A stretch of 21,837 nucleotides of DNA from Robbsia sp050955065. Its GTDB lineage: Bacteria > Pseudomonadota > Gammaproteobacteria > Burkholderiales > Burkholderiaceae. The translations under genes and the position numbers were made by a program. Positions within the stretch are counted from its first letter, which is position 1, and each line of letters begins with the position of its first letter. This document shows positions 9,037 through 15,956 of the stretch, piece after piece. The notes under the pieces are model-generated. The model was not told the DNA's origin and did not search any database. It saw only the letters and a program-made list of their open reading frames with translations. The stretch spans positions 1-21,837 of the forward strand of contig JBPBQT010000360.1 in NCBI GenBank assembly GCA_050955065.1. The letters are read 5' to 3'.

Positions 9037-11007
9037 TCAGAGCGGTTTCGAGACGTCGGGCGCGACGGCGGGGGCAATGGGGGCCGCGGTGGTGGCGGGC
9101 GCGGTGGCGGCACGGGTGGCGCGATCGGCGATATACGCGCGCCAGCCGCCGAACGCCGTCACGTCGGTCGCTTCCGGCAGTACGCCGGGCTCGCAGATGA
9201 AGCCCTTGACCTGACGGCCGTCGGCGAGGGTCAGCGTACCGATGCCCAGCGGCGCGGGCACGCCCGCGACGAAGCCGCCGAACGCCGCGGCGGGTACGTC
9301 CCACAGTTCCACGATGATGGGCGCGGCCGGCACAGGCGCGGCCGGCACAGGCGCGGCCGGCACAGGCGCGGCCGGCACAGGCGAACCGTTCGCGGCCGGC
9401 GCGACGCGCAGCAATCCCGGCTTGGGCGGCGTCGTGTTCGCCAGTGCAAACAGTCTGTAGTGCGCATCGGTCGTCGTTTCCTCGACGAAGCGCGCCCCGC
9501 GGCTGGTGAGTTCATGATTCAGCGGCATGCCGCGCAGATGCGCGCCGACGACGGCGACGCGGATCGTGGCGTATGCATCTTTTGTCGCCGACGCGGACTC
9601 GGCATGCGCGCGCGCAAAGACTGATGCGTCCGTGGCGAGCAATGGCAGGCCGGTTGCGCCCCGGGGCAACCGGGTGGCGGCATGGAAACCGGCCGCGTAG
9701 TGCGCGAGCGCGCCCTCGCGCCAGCTGTCGCCGATCAGCGTGATGCCGAAGGGCAGGCCGTCCGGCCGCAGGCTCGCCGGCACCGAGACCGCGCTCCAGT
9801 CCAGCAGGTTCACATAGTTCGTGTAGGTGCCCAGGCGGCTGTTCAGCAGGATCGGCTCGGCCTGCATCGCCGCGATCGTATAGTGCGTCGGCGCGGTGGG
9901 AACGACGAGCGCGTCGACGCCACGCAGCAGCGCGTCGGCCTGCCGTTTCAGGTCCGCGAGGCGGTACATGCCGTCGAAGGCGTCGGCGGCGCTGAACTCG
10001 CGGGCCTTGAAGATCACGTCGCGCACCACGGGGTCGAGCGCGTCCGGATGCGACTCGACGAACGGGCGGATCGCCGCGTACCGTTCCGCCACCCAGGGGC
10101 CGTCGTAGAGCAGCGCGCTGACCTGTTCGAGGCCGGCGAAATCGAGCGGCACGAGTTGCGCGCCGCGTGCCTCGAGCGCGGCCAGCGCGGCGGCGAACGC
10201 GTCCGCGGCAAGGGTGTCGCCGAAGAATTCCGGTGCGATCGGCACGCCCAGCCGGGGGCGCTCGGGCAGACGCGCGGCCAGCACCGGGGTGGCGGCCGCG
10301 CGTGACAGACCGTCCTCGGCATCGAACTCGGCCGCGACCGCATAGACCTCGGCGGCATCCTCCATCGACGTCGCGAAGATGCTGACGCAGTCCAGCGTCC
10401 GGCACGCCGGCACGACGCCGCGTCCGCTCAGCGCGCCGCGCGTGGGCTTGAGACCGACGATGTTGTTCAGCCCGGCGGGCACGCGTCCCGAACCGGCCGT
10501 GTCGGTGCCCAGCGAGAAGGGCACCAGTCCGCGCGCCACCACGGTGGCGGAACCGGAACTCGAGCCGCCGGACACATACGCCGGATCGAACGTGTTGACC
10601 GGTACGCCGTACGGCGAGCGCGTGCCGTTCAGGCCGGTGGCGAACTGATCGAGATTGGTCTTGCCGATGACGATCGCGCCTGCGTCCGTCAGACGCTGGA
10701 TGACCGTGGCGTCGCGTAGCGGATCATAGGCGAAAGCGGGGCAGCCGGCGGTGGTGGAGAAGCCGATGACGTCGATGTTGTCCTTCGCGGCGAAGGGCAC
10801 GCCGTAGAGCGGCAGGGCGGATGGCGCACGCCCGGCCAACCGCCTGGCCAGGCGGTCGAGCTGCGCACCCAGGCCGGTGTCGTCGATGATCGTGATCCAG
10901 GACGGATCCTGCGCGGGCAGGCCGGCGAGCAATGCGCGCAGCAACGCCTGCGGTTGCGCGCCGTTCGCGTAGGCCGTGCGCCAGTCGTTGAGGGTCCATC
11001 CGCGCAT
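9037..11007 (-). CDS. atzF: Allophanate hydrolase
   Basis: Cytoplasmic amidase that splits allophanate into ammonium and carbon dioxide, the second step after urea carboxylase. It has 656 residues. ATG at 11007 is preceded by AGAGGA at an 8-nt spacing. Residues about 1-470 are an amidase-signature domain with a complete Ser-cisSer-Lys triad: K75 (in FAAKDNID), S149 (in VSGGSSSGSA) and S173 (in GTDTAGSGRVPAG). The spacings of 98 and 24 residues match the AtzF family. Residues about 490-656 form the C-terminal AtzF domain (VAVVGAHLRGMPLNHEL; LWDVPAAAFGGFVAGVPAPLGIG). Within that domain four copies of a PVPAA unit are inserted, encoded by an exact 15-bp tandem repeat, and the C-terminus carries an Ala/Pro/Thr tail. 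It is the first gene of the urea operon, just downstream of the candidate sigma-54 promoter. Confidence 0.95.
   Translation of the reverse strand: MRGWTLNDWRTAYANGAQPQALLRALLAGLPAQDPSWITIIDDTGLGAQLDRLARRLAGRAPSALPLYGVPFAAKDNIDVIGFSTTAGCPAFAYDPLRDATVIQRLTDAGAIVIGKTNLDQFATGLNGTRSPYGVPVNTFDPAYVSGGSSSGSATVVARGLVPFSLGTDTAGSGRVPAGLNNIVGLKPTRGALSGRGVVPACRTLDCVSIFATSMEDAAEVYAVAAEFDAEDGLSRAAATPVLAARLPERPRLGVPIAPEFFGDTLAADAFAAALAALEARGAQLVPLDFAGLEQVSALLYDGPWVAERYAAIRPFVESHPDALDPVVRDVIFKAREFSAADAFDGMYRLADLKRQADALLRGVDALVVPTAPTHYTIAAMQAEPILLNSRLGTYTNYVNLLDWSAVSVPASLRPDGLPFGITLIGDSWREGALAHYAAGFHAATRLPRGATGLPLLATDASVFARAHAESASATKDAYATIRVAVVGAHLRGMPLNHELTSRGARFVEETTTDAHYRLFALANTTPPKPGLLRVAPAANGSPVPAAPVPAAPVPAAPVPAAPIIVELWDVPAAAFGGFVAGVPAPLGIGTLTLADGRQVKGFICEPGVLPEATDVTAFGGWRAYIADRATRAATAPATTAAPIAPAVAPDVSKPL
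9320..9379 (-). repeat. Four exact 15-bp tandem repeats inside atzF
   Basis: GGCGCGGCCGGCACA occurs four times head to tail (starts at 9320, 9335, 9350 and 9365) without mismatch. In the atzF frame it encodes repeated Pro-Val-Pro-Ala-Ala in the C-terminal domain. Because the unit is a multiple of three, copy-number change would alter linker length without a frameshift. Exact identity suggests recent expansion by slippage. Confidence 0.9.
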
Positions 11008-11019
11008 CTCGTATTTCCT

Positions 11020-11031
11020 CTTGTGTACAAG
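11020..11031. promoter_or_regulatory. Candidate GntR/FCD operator upstream of atzF
   Basis: CTTGTGTACAAG has perfect 5-bp arms (CTTGT and ACAAG) around a 2-bp centre. FCD-type GntR proteins commonly bind TTGT-N2-ACAA palindromes, and the locus encodes such a regulator. The site lies 12-24 bp upstream of the atzF ATG and about +7 to +18 from the start point predicted by the adjacent sigma-54-like element, a position suited to repression. A further ACAAG half-site lies at 11050-11054. Binding by the linked regulator is inferred. Confidence 0.5.
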
Positions 11032-11048
11032 TCCATATCCCAAGCTAA

Positions 11049-11065
11049 TACAAGTTGCGTGCCAG
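11049..11065 (-). promoter_or_regulatory. Candidate sigma-54 (RpoN) promoter for the atzF-uca operon
   Basis: On the minus strand TGGCAC (11064-11059), five bases, then TTGTA (11053-11049) match the sigma-54 -24/-12 pattern TGGCAC-N5-TTGCA with one mismatch, T for C at -12. The GG and GT dinucleotides are 11 bp apart from centre to centre, as required. The predicted start is near 11038, giving a leader of about 30 nt before atzF. Sigma-54 control fits a nitrogen-scavenging operon. No convincing NtrC enhancer pair was found upstream. Confidence 0.5.
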
Positions 11066-11211
11066 GCATGAGCGTGCGCGGCAGTCCGATGCCGTCGATG
11101 CCAGGGCCGCGTTGCGCACCCTGTGCAGGACCGTCGACGGTGCGTACCGCCCTGTTCGGGGGCGTTGCGCCCTGTCACGGTGCGCGCGATGGCGGTTCAT
11201 TGTGGAGAGCA

Positions 11212-11227
11212 CGACGTGTTCACGTCG
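11212..11227. repeat. 16-bp inverted repeat, possible operator
   Basis: CGACGTG and CACGTCG form perfect 7-bp arms around TT. The element sits about 190 bp upstream of the exoprotein start and about 150 bp upstream of the sigma-54-like promoter of the opposite operon, so it could serve either direction. I cannot name a binding protein. Confidence 0.35.
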
Positions 11228-11405
11228 AGGGCGGCGAAGCAGCGAAAAGTGGCGCGCCGGGTGAACGGTATCGTGAGCGATCCTAAATCAATGCGAACCA
11301 TCGCCTCCGACGCCCGCCGTCACCGGCATCGCCCAACCTTCGAATTCTATGCCGCCTGTTATTGCGCATCGCAACGTCGTCCACCCTGGCATTCCGGCCC
11401 GGGCC

Positions 11406-11414
11406 AGAGGAGGT
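11406..11414 (+). promoter_or_regulatory. Ribosome binding site that fixes the exoprotein start
   Basis: AGAGGAGGT lies three bases before ATG at 11418. An in-frame ATG 69 bases upstream (11349) has no comparable site and would put 23 unrelated residues in front of the signal peptide. The downstream ATG is therefore taken as the start. Confidence 0.75.
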
Positions 11415-11417
11415 CGA

Positions 11418-14400
11418 ATGCGACGTCCCGCTGGCCGCCAGGCCCGCAGGTGCATCGTGCCCGTCTGGCTGGCCGGCATCGTGATGACGATGGGCTGGCC
11501 GGTGCCTGGCGTCGCACAGGTCGGGAACGCACCGCCAGCGGGTCCGCCGTCCGCGGCGGCGCCGCCCGTCGTGGCGCCGCCGCCCGTCGTGGCGCCGCCG
11601 CCCGCTACGCCGGTGCCCCCGTCGCCGGTGCCCCCGGCGCCGACCGTCTCACCGGGACCCGCATGGCCGCCGGGCGAGGTGTCGTTGGCGGGGAGGGAAG
11701 AAAGTCCCATCTGGACGCCGAGCGGCCCTCTGGACGTGCCGTCGAGCGCGTCGCCGATCATGCAACCGGTCGTGTCGTCACCGGCGCTGCCGCCCGTCGT
11801 GATGCCGTTGAACCCGCCCGCGCCGCCGGCCGTATTACCTCCGCAGGCCCTACAGCCTGTCGCGGTGCCGACCGTTGCGCCGATTGCGGTTCCGGCGCCC
11901 GACGCCGTGCAACCGATGCCGTCGTCACGGGTTCCTGCCACGCCGATGCCCCTGCCGCAGGTCGTATCGCCGCATCTTGCCTGGCCGCCGGGCAATATGT
12001 CGCCGGCGGCCGGCGAGGGTGGCTGCATCAGGATCTTCGGAAAAGACACGGTCGTGGTGGCAGGTGAACTGGACGTCGGCGCGGCACCCGGAGCGATCCC
12101 GGGCCGGATACGGATCGAGTCGAGCGATGTCGCGGTGCTCGCGCTTCCCGAACCCGCGGCGATCGCCGCGCAGGCCGCGACGATGACGGAGAGCGTGATC
12201 GATGCGACGACGCTGTCGCGCGCGCTGGACACGGGCGACGTGACGATCATCGCGCATGCCCGGCCTGCCGAAACGTCCGGCAATATCGCGGTGCGCGCGC
12301 CGGTCGGCTGGCGCGCCGATACGGCCTTGACCCTGCACGCCGCCGGCACGGTCGATTTCCACAACGCCGTAATGGCGATAGGCCATGCCGCGTCCGTGCA
12401 CATCGTCACGCGCCCCGGTATCTATCCGCATTTCGATGGCGGCCACGTGTCGTTCTATGGGACCGAGTCAGCTTTGTCGATCAACGGCAAACCGTATCTG
12501 CTGCTGCACCACCCGGAAGATCTGCGCGACATCGGGGCCCGCGCGAGAAAGCATTTCGCGCTGGCGGGCAGCCTCGATCTGCGCGGCGTGGCGCTCCATT
12601 CCATCGGCCCGGAATTCGGCGCCCGGCTCAAGCACTTCGAGGGGTTGGGACACCGGATCACCGCCGCGCGCATCGTCGAACCCAATGGTCGGGGCGTGGG
12701 TCTCTTCAGTCGCCTGGATAACGGCGCCACGATTTCCAATTTGAACGTGCACCAGGCGGTGGTCACGGGGGCCGGCGACGTGGGCACGATCGCCGGCGAG
12801 ATGCGCGGGCAAAGCCGGCTGATCCGCGTGCAGGTGAAAGATTCGGTGGCGATGTCGATCTCGCGCGCCATCAATGAGCCGCAGGCGACCGGCGGTCTGG
12901 TGGGCGTGCTTGGCGATCAGGCGCATATCGTCGCGTCGTCGGTGTCGGGCATGCGAGTGGAGGGCTATCGGGATGCCGGCGGCATCGCGGGGCGGATGGA
13001 AGGCGATGCCTATGCGCAGCAAGTGAAGGCCGACGGCATCCTGCGGGGGGGGTGGAACACGGGCGGTATGGTCGGCGCGCTCACGCAGCGCGCCCGTATC
13101 GTCGACGGACACTGGAACGGCAACATTTCGAGCGTGCTTGGCGAAAGCCGTCATGGCGCGGGGGGACTGGTGGGCCGGCAAAGCGGTGGCGTCGTCGACG
13201 GCGCGAGCGCATCGGGCCGGGTGGCCGGCATCCACTGCGTCGGCGGCGCCGTCGGCGAGATGACGGGCCATGCGACACTGCGCGGCGTGACCGTGAGCAA
13301 CCGTGTCCAGGGTCAGGAGCGTGTCGGCGGCCTGGTGGGCGCGACGCGCCCGGGGAGCAATGTGATCGATAACATCATGTCGGGCGTTGTCGACGGAGAG
13401 TGGTTGGTCGGTGCGCTGGTGGGCGATCTCGCCGGCGGCGTGGTGCTGCGCTCCCGCGTGGATGCGCCGAGGCCGGGCAAGGAGGCGCCCCTCGTGGGCC
13501 GCCTGGGTGCGAATCACGCCGCGCGCGCGTCGCCGTTGCGCCCCGGGGCGGCCGTCGAGGCGGTGAGCCGGGAAGACCAGGGCGACTTCAGCGCATTGGA
13601 CGATGCCCCCCCCGGACCACCGAGGCGGTCTTTGACGCAGAGCCTTCTGGCGTTGCTGACGGAGCCCCGTGCGCACGCGGTCAGCGCCTTGTATTCACCG
13701 CGCCTGGTCGGCGTCGAAGCGAGACCGGCGGCGTCCGCGCCGGAGACCGGAACGCTCTCGGGCTTGCGCGCCGGCATGCCCGACCCGACCCCGTCGCGCG
13801 AGACGGTCAGCCCGTCGATCACGCACCTGCGGTCGATTCCGGTGGCCGACCGGTCACGGTTCATGAATACGCGAATCGTGCCGCTCCCCAGCGCGGTATC
13901 CGTTGTGCCCGCGACGCCGGCGTGGTATCCCGCGCCGACTGCGAATGGGGTGCCGGCGCGCCGGGTGGCGCCGGGCGTGGTGCTGGCGTCGAACATCGCG
14001 TCGATCCCCGACATGACGCCGATGCGCAGCGCAGCGCTGGTTCCAGGCGCGGTGACCGCGAGCGCGGCGTCCGTCACGGACGTGACGATGGCGCTGAGCG
14101 CGGAGGTGTCGCCGGGGTCGAACGAGGCGATGATCGCGGATGAGATGCTGGCGCTGCTTCCGGGCGCGGTGCCGGCGTCGAGCGAGGCGCCGGTCGTCGA
14201 GAGGGTGTCGACGCTCGACGCGGTACCGATTCCGCGTGCAGTGTCGGCATCGAATGTCGCCCCGGAGGCGCACGAGGTACGGGCACGAAGTACGGTGCCG
14301 CTGCCCGACGCGGACCCGGCCTCGCGTGCGGCGCTGAATGCCGGTGTCGCGCCCACCGTGATTGCGACGCCGCTGGCCGGCGTGACATGTCGACCGGGCG

Positions 14401-15047
14401 CAGGCGCGGCGGCGGCCCGGGAGCGACCCGTGGCGCCCTTGCCGCTCAGGCGCTCGCCGCCCATGAAGGACGGGCGGACGCTGCCGGACATCGATGCGTG
14501 GCGCGCGACGGCGTCCGTGCGCCCGCTCTTCGCGGCACGTGTTCTGCCCCCGATTCGCCACACGGAGCAGTGGCCCGGGCCCGCGCCGCTGCATCCAGCG
14601 GCGCCGGCGGTGGCGCGACGCACGGTCGATTCACCGCGGACGGCTCAAGCGCCGGTACGTCACGGGGTCACGATATCACGGTCGGCCGAGGCGCCCGTGC
14701 GTCGCATTGTCGACACGCCGAGGCTGGGGCCGACGTCCGCGCGTCTTGCGTTCGACACACCCAGGCCCGCTGCGGCACCGATACGTGGCAGGGTCGACTC
14801 GACCAGGTCGGTCGAGACACCGATGCGTAACAGGGTTGGCACAACCTGGCCGGCCGAGTTGCCAGGGCGTCGGGTGGTGGATGCGCCGAGGTCGGCCGAG
14901 TTACCGGTACGACACGTGATCGGCGCATCACGGTCGGTGGAGTTGCCGATGCGTCGCCTGATCTACCCTCCGATCCACACGGCGCCGTCGTCACCGCCCA
15001 CGGTGGTCCTGCCGCCGCTGCGTCGCAGCAGCGGGCCGCTTCCCTGA
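11418..15047 (+). CDS. Exported Pro-rich, FHA-like protein with GLUG-type repeats (TpsA-like, no visible TPS domain)
   Basis: Probable secreted or surface protein of 1209 residues; exact function unknown. The strong ribosome site and the Arg-rich N-terminus with a hydrophobic core ending VPGVAQ indicate a signal peptide. In order: a Pro-rich segment (about 38-200) containing two related SPxxAWPPGxxS blocks; a beta-rich, filamentous-haemagglutinin-like region (about 203-360) with the typical pattern TTLSRALDTGDVTI, SGNIAVRAPVGW and LTLHAAGTVDFHNAV; a segment resembling the lead-in to GLUG repeats (YLLLHHPEDL; FEGLGHRITAARI); a GLUG-type array (about 430-694); and a low-complexity Ala/Pro/Arg tail (about 695-1209) with two repeat families. 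The NPNGI/NPNL-type TPS domain of classical TpsA proteins was not seen. The TpsB-like gene 4.6 kb downstream is the likeliest partner, but export could be by another route. Confidence 0.85.
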   Translation: MRRPAGRQARRCIVPVWLAGIVMTMGWPVPGVAQVGNAPPAGPPSAAAPPVVAPPPVVAPPPATPVPPSPVPPAPTVSPGPAWPPGEVSLAGREESPIWTPSGPLDVPSSASPIMQPVVSSPALPPVVMPLNPPAPPAVLPPQALQPVAVPTVAPIAVPAPDAVQPMPSSRVPATPMPLPQVVSPHLAWPPGNMSPAAGEGGCIRIFGKDTVVVAGELDVGAAPGAIPGRIRIESSDVAVLALPEPAAIAAQAATMTESVIDATTLSRALDTGDVTIIAHARPAETSGNIAVRAPVGWRADTALTLHAAGTVDFHNAVMAIGHAASVHIVTRPGIYPHFDGGHVSFYGTESALSINGKPYLLLHHPEDLRDIGARARKHFALAGSLDLRGVALHSIGPEFGARLKHFEGLGHRITAARIVEPNGRGVGLFSRLDNGATISNLNVHQAVVTGAGDVGTIAGEMRGQSRLIRVQVKDSVAMSISRAINEPQATGGLVGVLGDQAHIVASSVSGMRVEGYRDAGGIAGRMEGDAYAQQVKADGILRGGWNTGGMVGALTQRARIVDGHWNGNISSVLGESRHGAGGLVGRQSGGVVDGASASGRVAGIHCVGGAVGEMTGHATLRGVTVSNRVQGQERVGGLVGATRPGSNVIDNIMSGVVDGEWLVGALVGDLAGGVVLRSRVDAPRPGKEAPLVGRLGANHAARASPLRPGAAVEAVSREDQGDFSALDDAPPGPPRRSLTQSLLALLTEPRAHAVSALYSPRLVGVEARPAASAPETGTLSGLRAGMPDPTPSRETVSPSITHLRSIPVADRSRFMNTRIVPLPSAVSVVPATPAWYPAPTANGVPARRVAPGVVLASNIASIPDMTPMRSAALVPGAVTASAASVTDVTMALSAEVSPGSNEAMIADEMLALLPGAVPASSEAPVVERVSTLDAVPIPRAVSASNVAPEAHEVRARSTVPLPDADPASRAALNAGVAPTVIATPLAGVTCRPGAGAAAARERPVAPLPLRRSPPMKDGRTLPDIDAWRATASVRPLFAARVLPPIRHTEQWPGPAPLHPAAPAVARRTVDSPRTAQAPVRHGVTISRSAEAPVRRIVDTPRLGPTSARLAFDTPRPAAAPIRGRVDSTRSVETPMRNRVGTTWPAELPGRRVVDAPRSAELPVRHVIGASRSVELPMRRLIYPPIHTAPSSPPTVVLPPLRRSSGPLP
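12891..13500 (+). repeat. GLUG-type repeat array within the exoprotein
   Basis: Residues about 492-694 carry a recurring core, G-G-[LIMA]-[VA]-G, at intervals of roughly 20-30 residues: GGLVGVLG, GGIAGRME, GGMVGALT, GGLVGRQS, GGAVGEMT, GGLVGATR and a last GALVGDLA. GLUG repeats are known in secreted adhesin-like and FHA-family proteins and are expected to add beta-helix turns. The copies are diverged in DNA, so this is an old protein-level repeat. Confidence 0.8.
13971..14375 (+). repeat. Degenerate ~24-residue repeats in the exoprotein tail
   Basis: A motif of the form P-[GRD]-[AV]-[VD]-x-A-S recurs in this 135-residue stretch: PGVVLAS, PGAVTAS, PGAVPAS, PRAVSAS and PDADPAS. The last three units are exactly 24 residues apart and the first unit is also 24 long; a shortened, diverged unit lies in the middle. 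The stretch is Ala/Val/Ser/Pro-rich and has no recognisable domain. Confidence 0.6.
14616..14951 (+). repeat. Eight tandem 14-residue (42-bp) Arg/Pro-rich repeats at the exoprotein C-terminus
   Basis: Eight consecutive 14-residue units can be laid end to end with no gap. The first is RRTVDSPRTAQAPV and the seventh is RRVVDAPRSAELPV. All eight begin with Arg; most keep a hydrophobic residue at position 4, Asp at 5, Arg at 8 and Pro at 13. A ninth, broken unit begins RRLIYPP. The DNA copies differ, so selection on the protein rather than recent duplication explains the pattern. The segment is strongly cationic. Confidence 0.8.
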
Positions 15048-15076
15048 CGCCGGCCGGGTATGCCGATCCCGGCGGG
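15015..15076. terminator. Possible terminator hairpins between convergent exoprotein gene and fliR
   Basis: Only 36 bp separate the two stop codons. Two GC-rich hairpins lie here: CCGCTGC (15015-15021) with GCAGCGG (15028-15034) inside the end of the exoprotein gene, and an imperfect GCCGG-CCGGG/CCCGGCGGG stem at about 15051-15076. Neither has a clear T-run on either strand. They could stop transcription in both directions, but this is inferred from position. Confidence 0.35.
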
Positions 15077-15083
15077 GTCGCGG

Positions 15084-15881
15084 TCAGTGGCGATAGCCTT
15101 GCTGGATCCGCTCCAGCGTGTCCTGGCCGAGATCGAAGAGGTGCATCAGGAACGGCGTGGCGTTCGGCAGCACCAGATCGATCACCAGGAAACCGGTGAT
15201 CAGCGTGATCGCGAAGCCTACCTGATAGATGCCGATCTGCGGCGCGGCGCGGTTCAGGATGCCGAGCGCCAGGTTCGCGATCAGCAGCGCCGCGACCACC
15301 GGCAGCGACAGCATCATACCGGCCCAGAACACCAGCGTGCCCCAGTCCGCCAGCAGGTGCCAGTGCGTGCCGTCGACCAGCAGCCCCGGGCGGGCGGCGG
15401 CGATCGGCATGGTCTGGAACGTGGCGGCGAGCGTCGCGATCAGGCGCAGGTGGCCGTCGACCGACAGGAACACCAGCGTCGCGATGATCTGCAGAAAGCG
15501 CGCCATCGCCAGCGTCGAGCCGTCCGAGCCCGGCGCGATGAGCTGCGCGAACGACAGTCCCATCTGCAGGCCCGCGAATTCGCCGGCGCTTTCGACGGCG
15601 GCGAACACGACCCGCATCGTCAGGCCCATCGACGCGCCGATCAGCATCTGTTCGCCGAGCAGCCAGAGCCCGGCGCCGCTGCCGACGTTGACCTCGGGCA
15701 GCGGGCCGAGCGTGGGGGCGACCAGCACCGACAGCAGCGCCGCGAGACCGACCTTCACCCGTGTGGGCACGGCGCGCTCGCTCAGCACGGGCGCGGTGGT
15801 GATGAGGGCCAGGAAACGGGCGAAGGGCCAGACGAACAGGCCGAGCCAGGTTTCGAGCTGCGCGGAGGAGAGCGAGAGCAT
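15084..15881 (-). CDS. fliR: FliR, flagellar export gate membrane protein
   Basis: Inner-membrane component of the flagellar type III export gate, where FliP, FliQ and FliR form the channel core. It has 265 residues, normal for the family. The N-terminus (SAQLETWLGLFVWPFARFLA), the conserved APVLSERAVPTRVKVGLA and the VESAGEFAGLQMGLSFA segment are classical FliR features. About six hydrophobic segments span the chain. No strong ribosome site is visible before ATG 15881, but the start agrees with the family. It is the last gene of the fliLMNOPQR run, 66 bp after fliQ, and converges on the exoprotein gene. Confidence 0.95.
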   Translation of the reverse strand: MLSLSSAQLETWLGLFVWPFARFLALITTAPVLSERAVPTRVKVGLAALLSVLVAPTLGPLPEVNVGSGAGLWLLGEQMLIGASMGLTMRVVFAAVESAGEFAGLQMGLSFAQLIAPGSDGSTLAMARFLQIIATLVFLSVDGHLRLIATLAATFQTMPIAAARPGLLVDGTHWHLLADWGTLVFWAGMMLSLPVVAALLIANLALGILNRAAPQIGIYQVGFAITLITGFLVIDLVLPNATPFLMHLFDLGQDTLERIQQGYRH

Positions 15882-15940
15882 CGTGGTCGGCGTGACGTCA
15901 GCGCAGCGTCGCGACAGCGCCGGGACGGAATCGCAACGGC

Positions 15941-15956
15941 ATCGGCATCAGCCGAT
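15941..15956 (-). promoter_or_regulatory. Small hairpin at the fliQ stop codon
   Basis: ATCGGC and GCCGAT form a perfect 6-bp stem with an ATCA loop, overlapping the fliQ stop in the 66-bp fliQ-fliR gap. This is the only sizeable gap in an otherwise tightly packed operon. It may affect mRNA processing or fliR translation; no function can be shown from sequence. Confidence 0.3.

Larger units (their letters stand above)
11008..11417. other. Divergent intergenic region between atzF and the exoprotein gene
   Basis: This 410-bp stretch has no convincing gene. Its left end holds the atzF ribosome site, the GntR-type palindrome and the sigma-54-like promoter. Further right are GCAC-CCT-GTGC at 11116-11126, a perfect 12-bp palindrome ACCGTCGACGGT at 11130-11141, and CGACGTG-TT-CACGTCG at 11212-11227. 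No good sigma-70 promoter was found for the plus-strand exoprotein. A weak FliA-like arrangement (TAAA, 15 bp, GCC) at 11284-11305 is too poor to call. Confidence 0.6.

Noticed and set aside
9320..9379. Short tandem repeats as a possible CRISPR array
   Set aside because: The units are 15 bp with no spacers and lie in frame within atzF.
11116..11126. GCAC-CCT-GTGC as an NtrC enhancer site for the sigma-54-like promoter
   Set aside because: The half-sites are too close: NtrC sites need a longer centre. Kept only as a palindrome.
11284..11310. FliA (sigma-28)-like promoter before the exoprotein: TAAA, exactly 15 bp, then GCC
   Set aside because: Spacing is right but the -10 element matches the GCCGATAA consensus at only about half of its positions, so the linkage to flagellar control is not supported.
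11349..11417. Upstream ATG as the exoprotein start
   Set aside because: It has no ribosome site and would put 23 residues before the signal peptide; the ATG at 11418 has AGAGGAGGT just upstream.
11288..12446. Minus-strand open frames opposite the 5' part of the exoprotein gene
   Set aside because: They are Gly/Thr/Ala-rich mirror translations of the Pro-rich segment. The plus frame has a strong ribosome site and a signal peptide.
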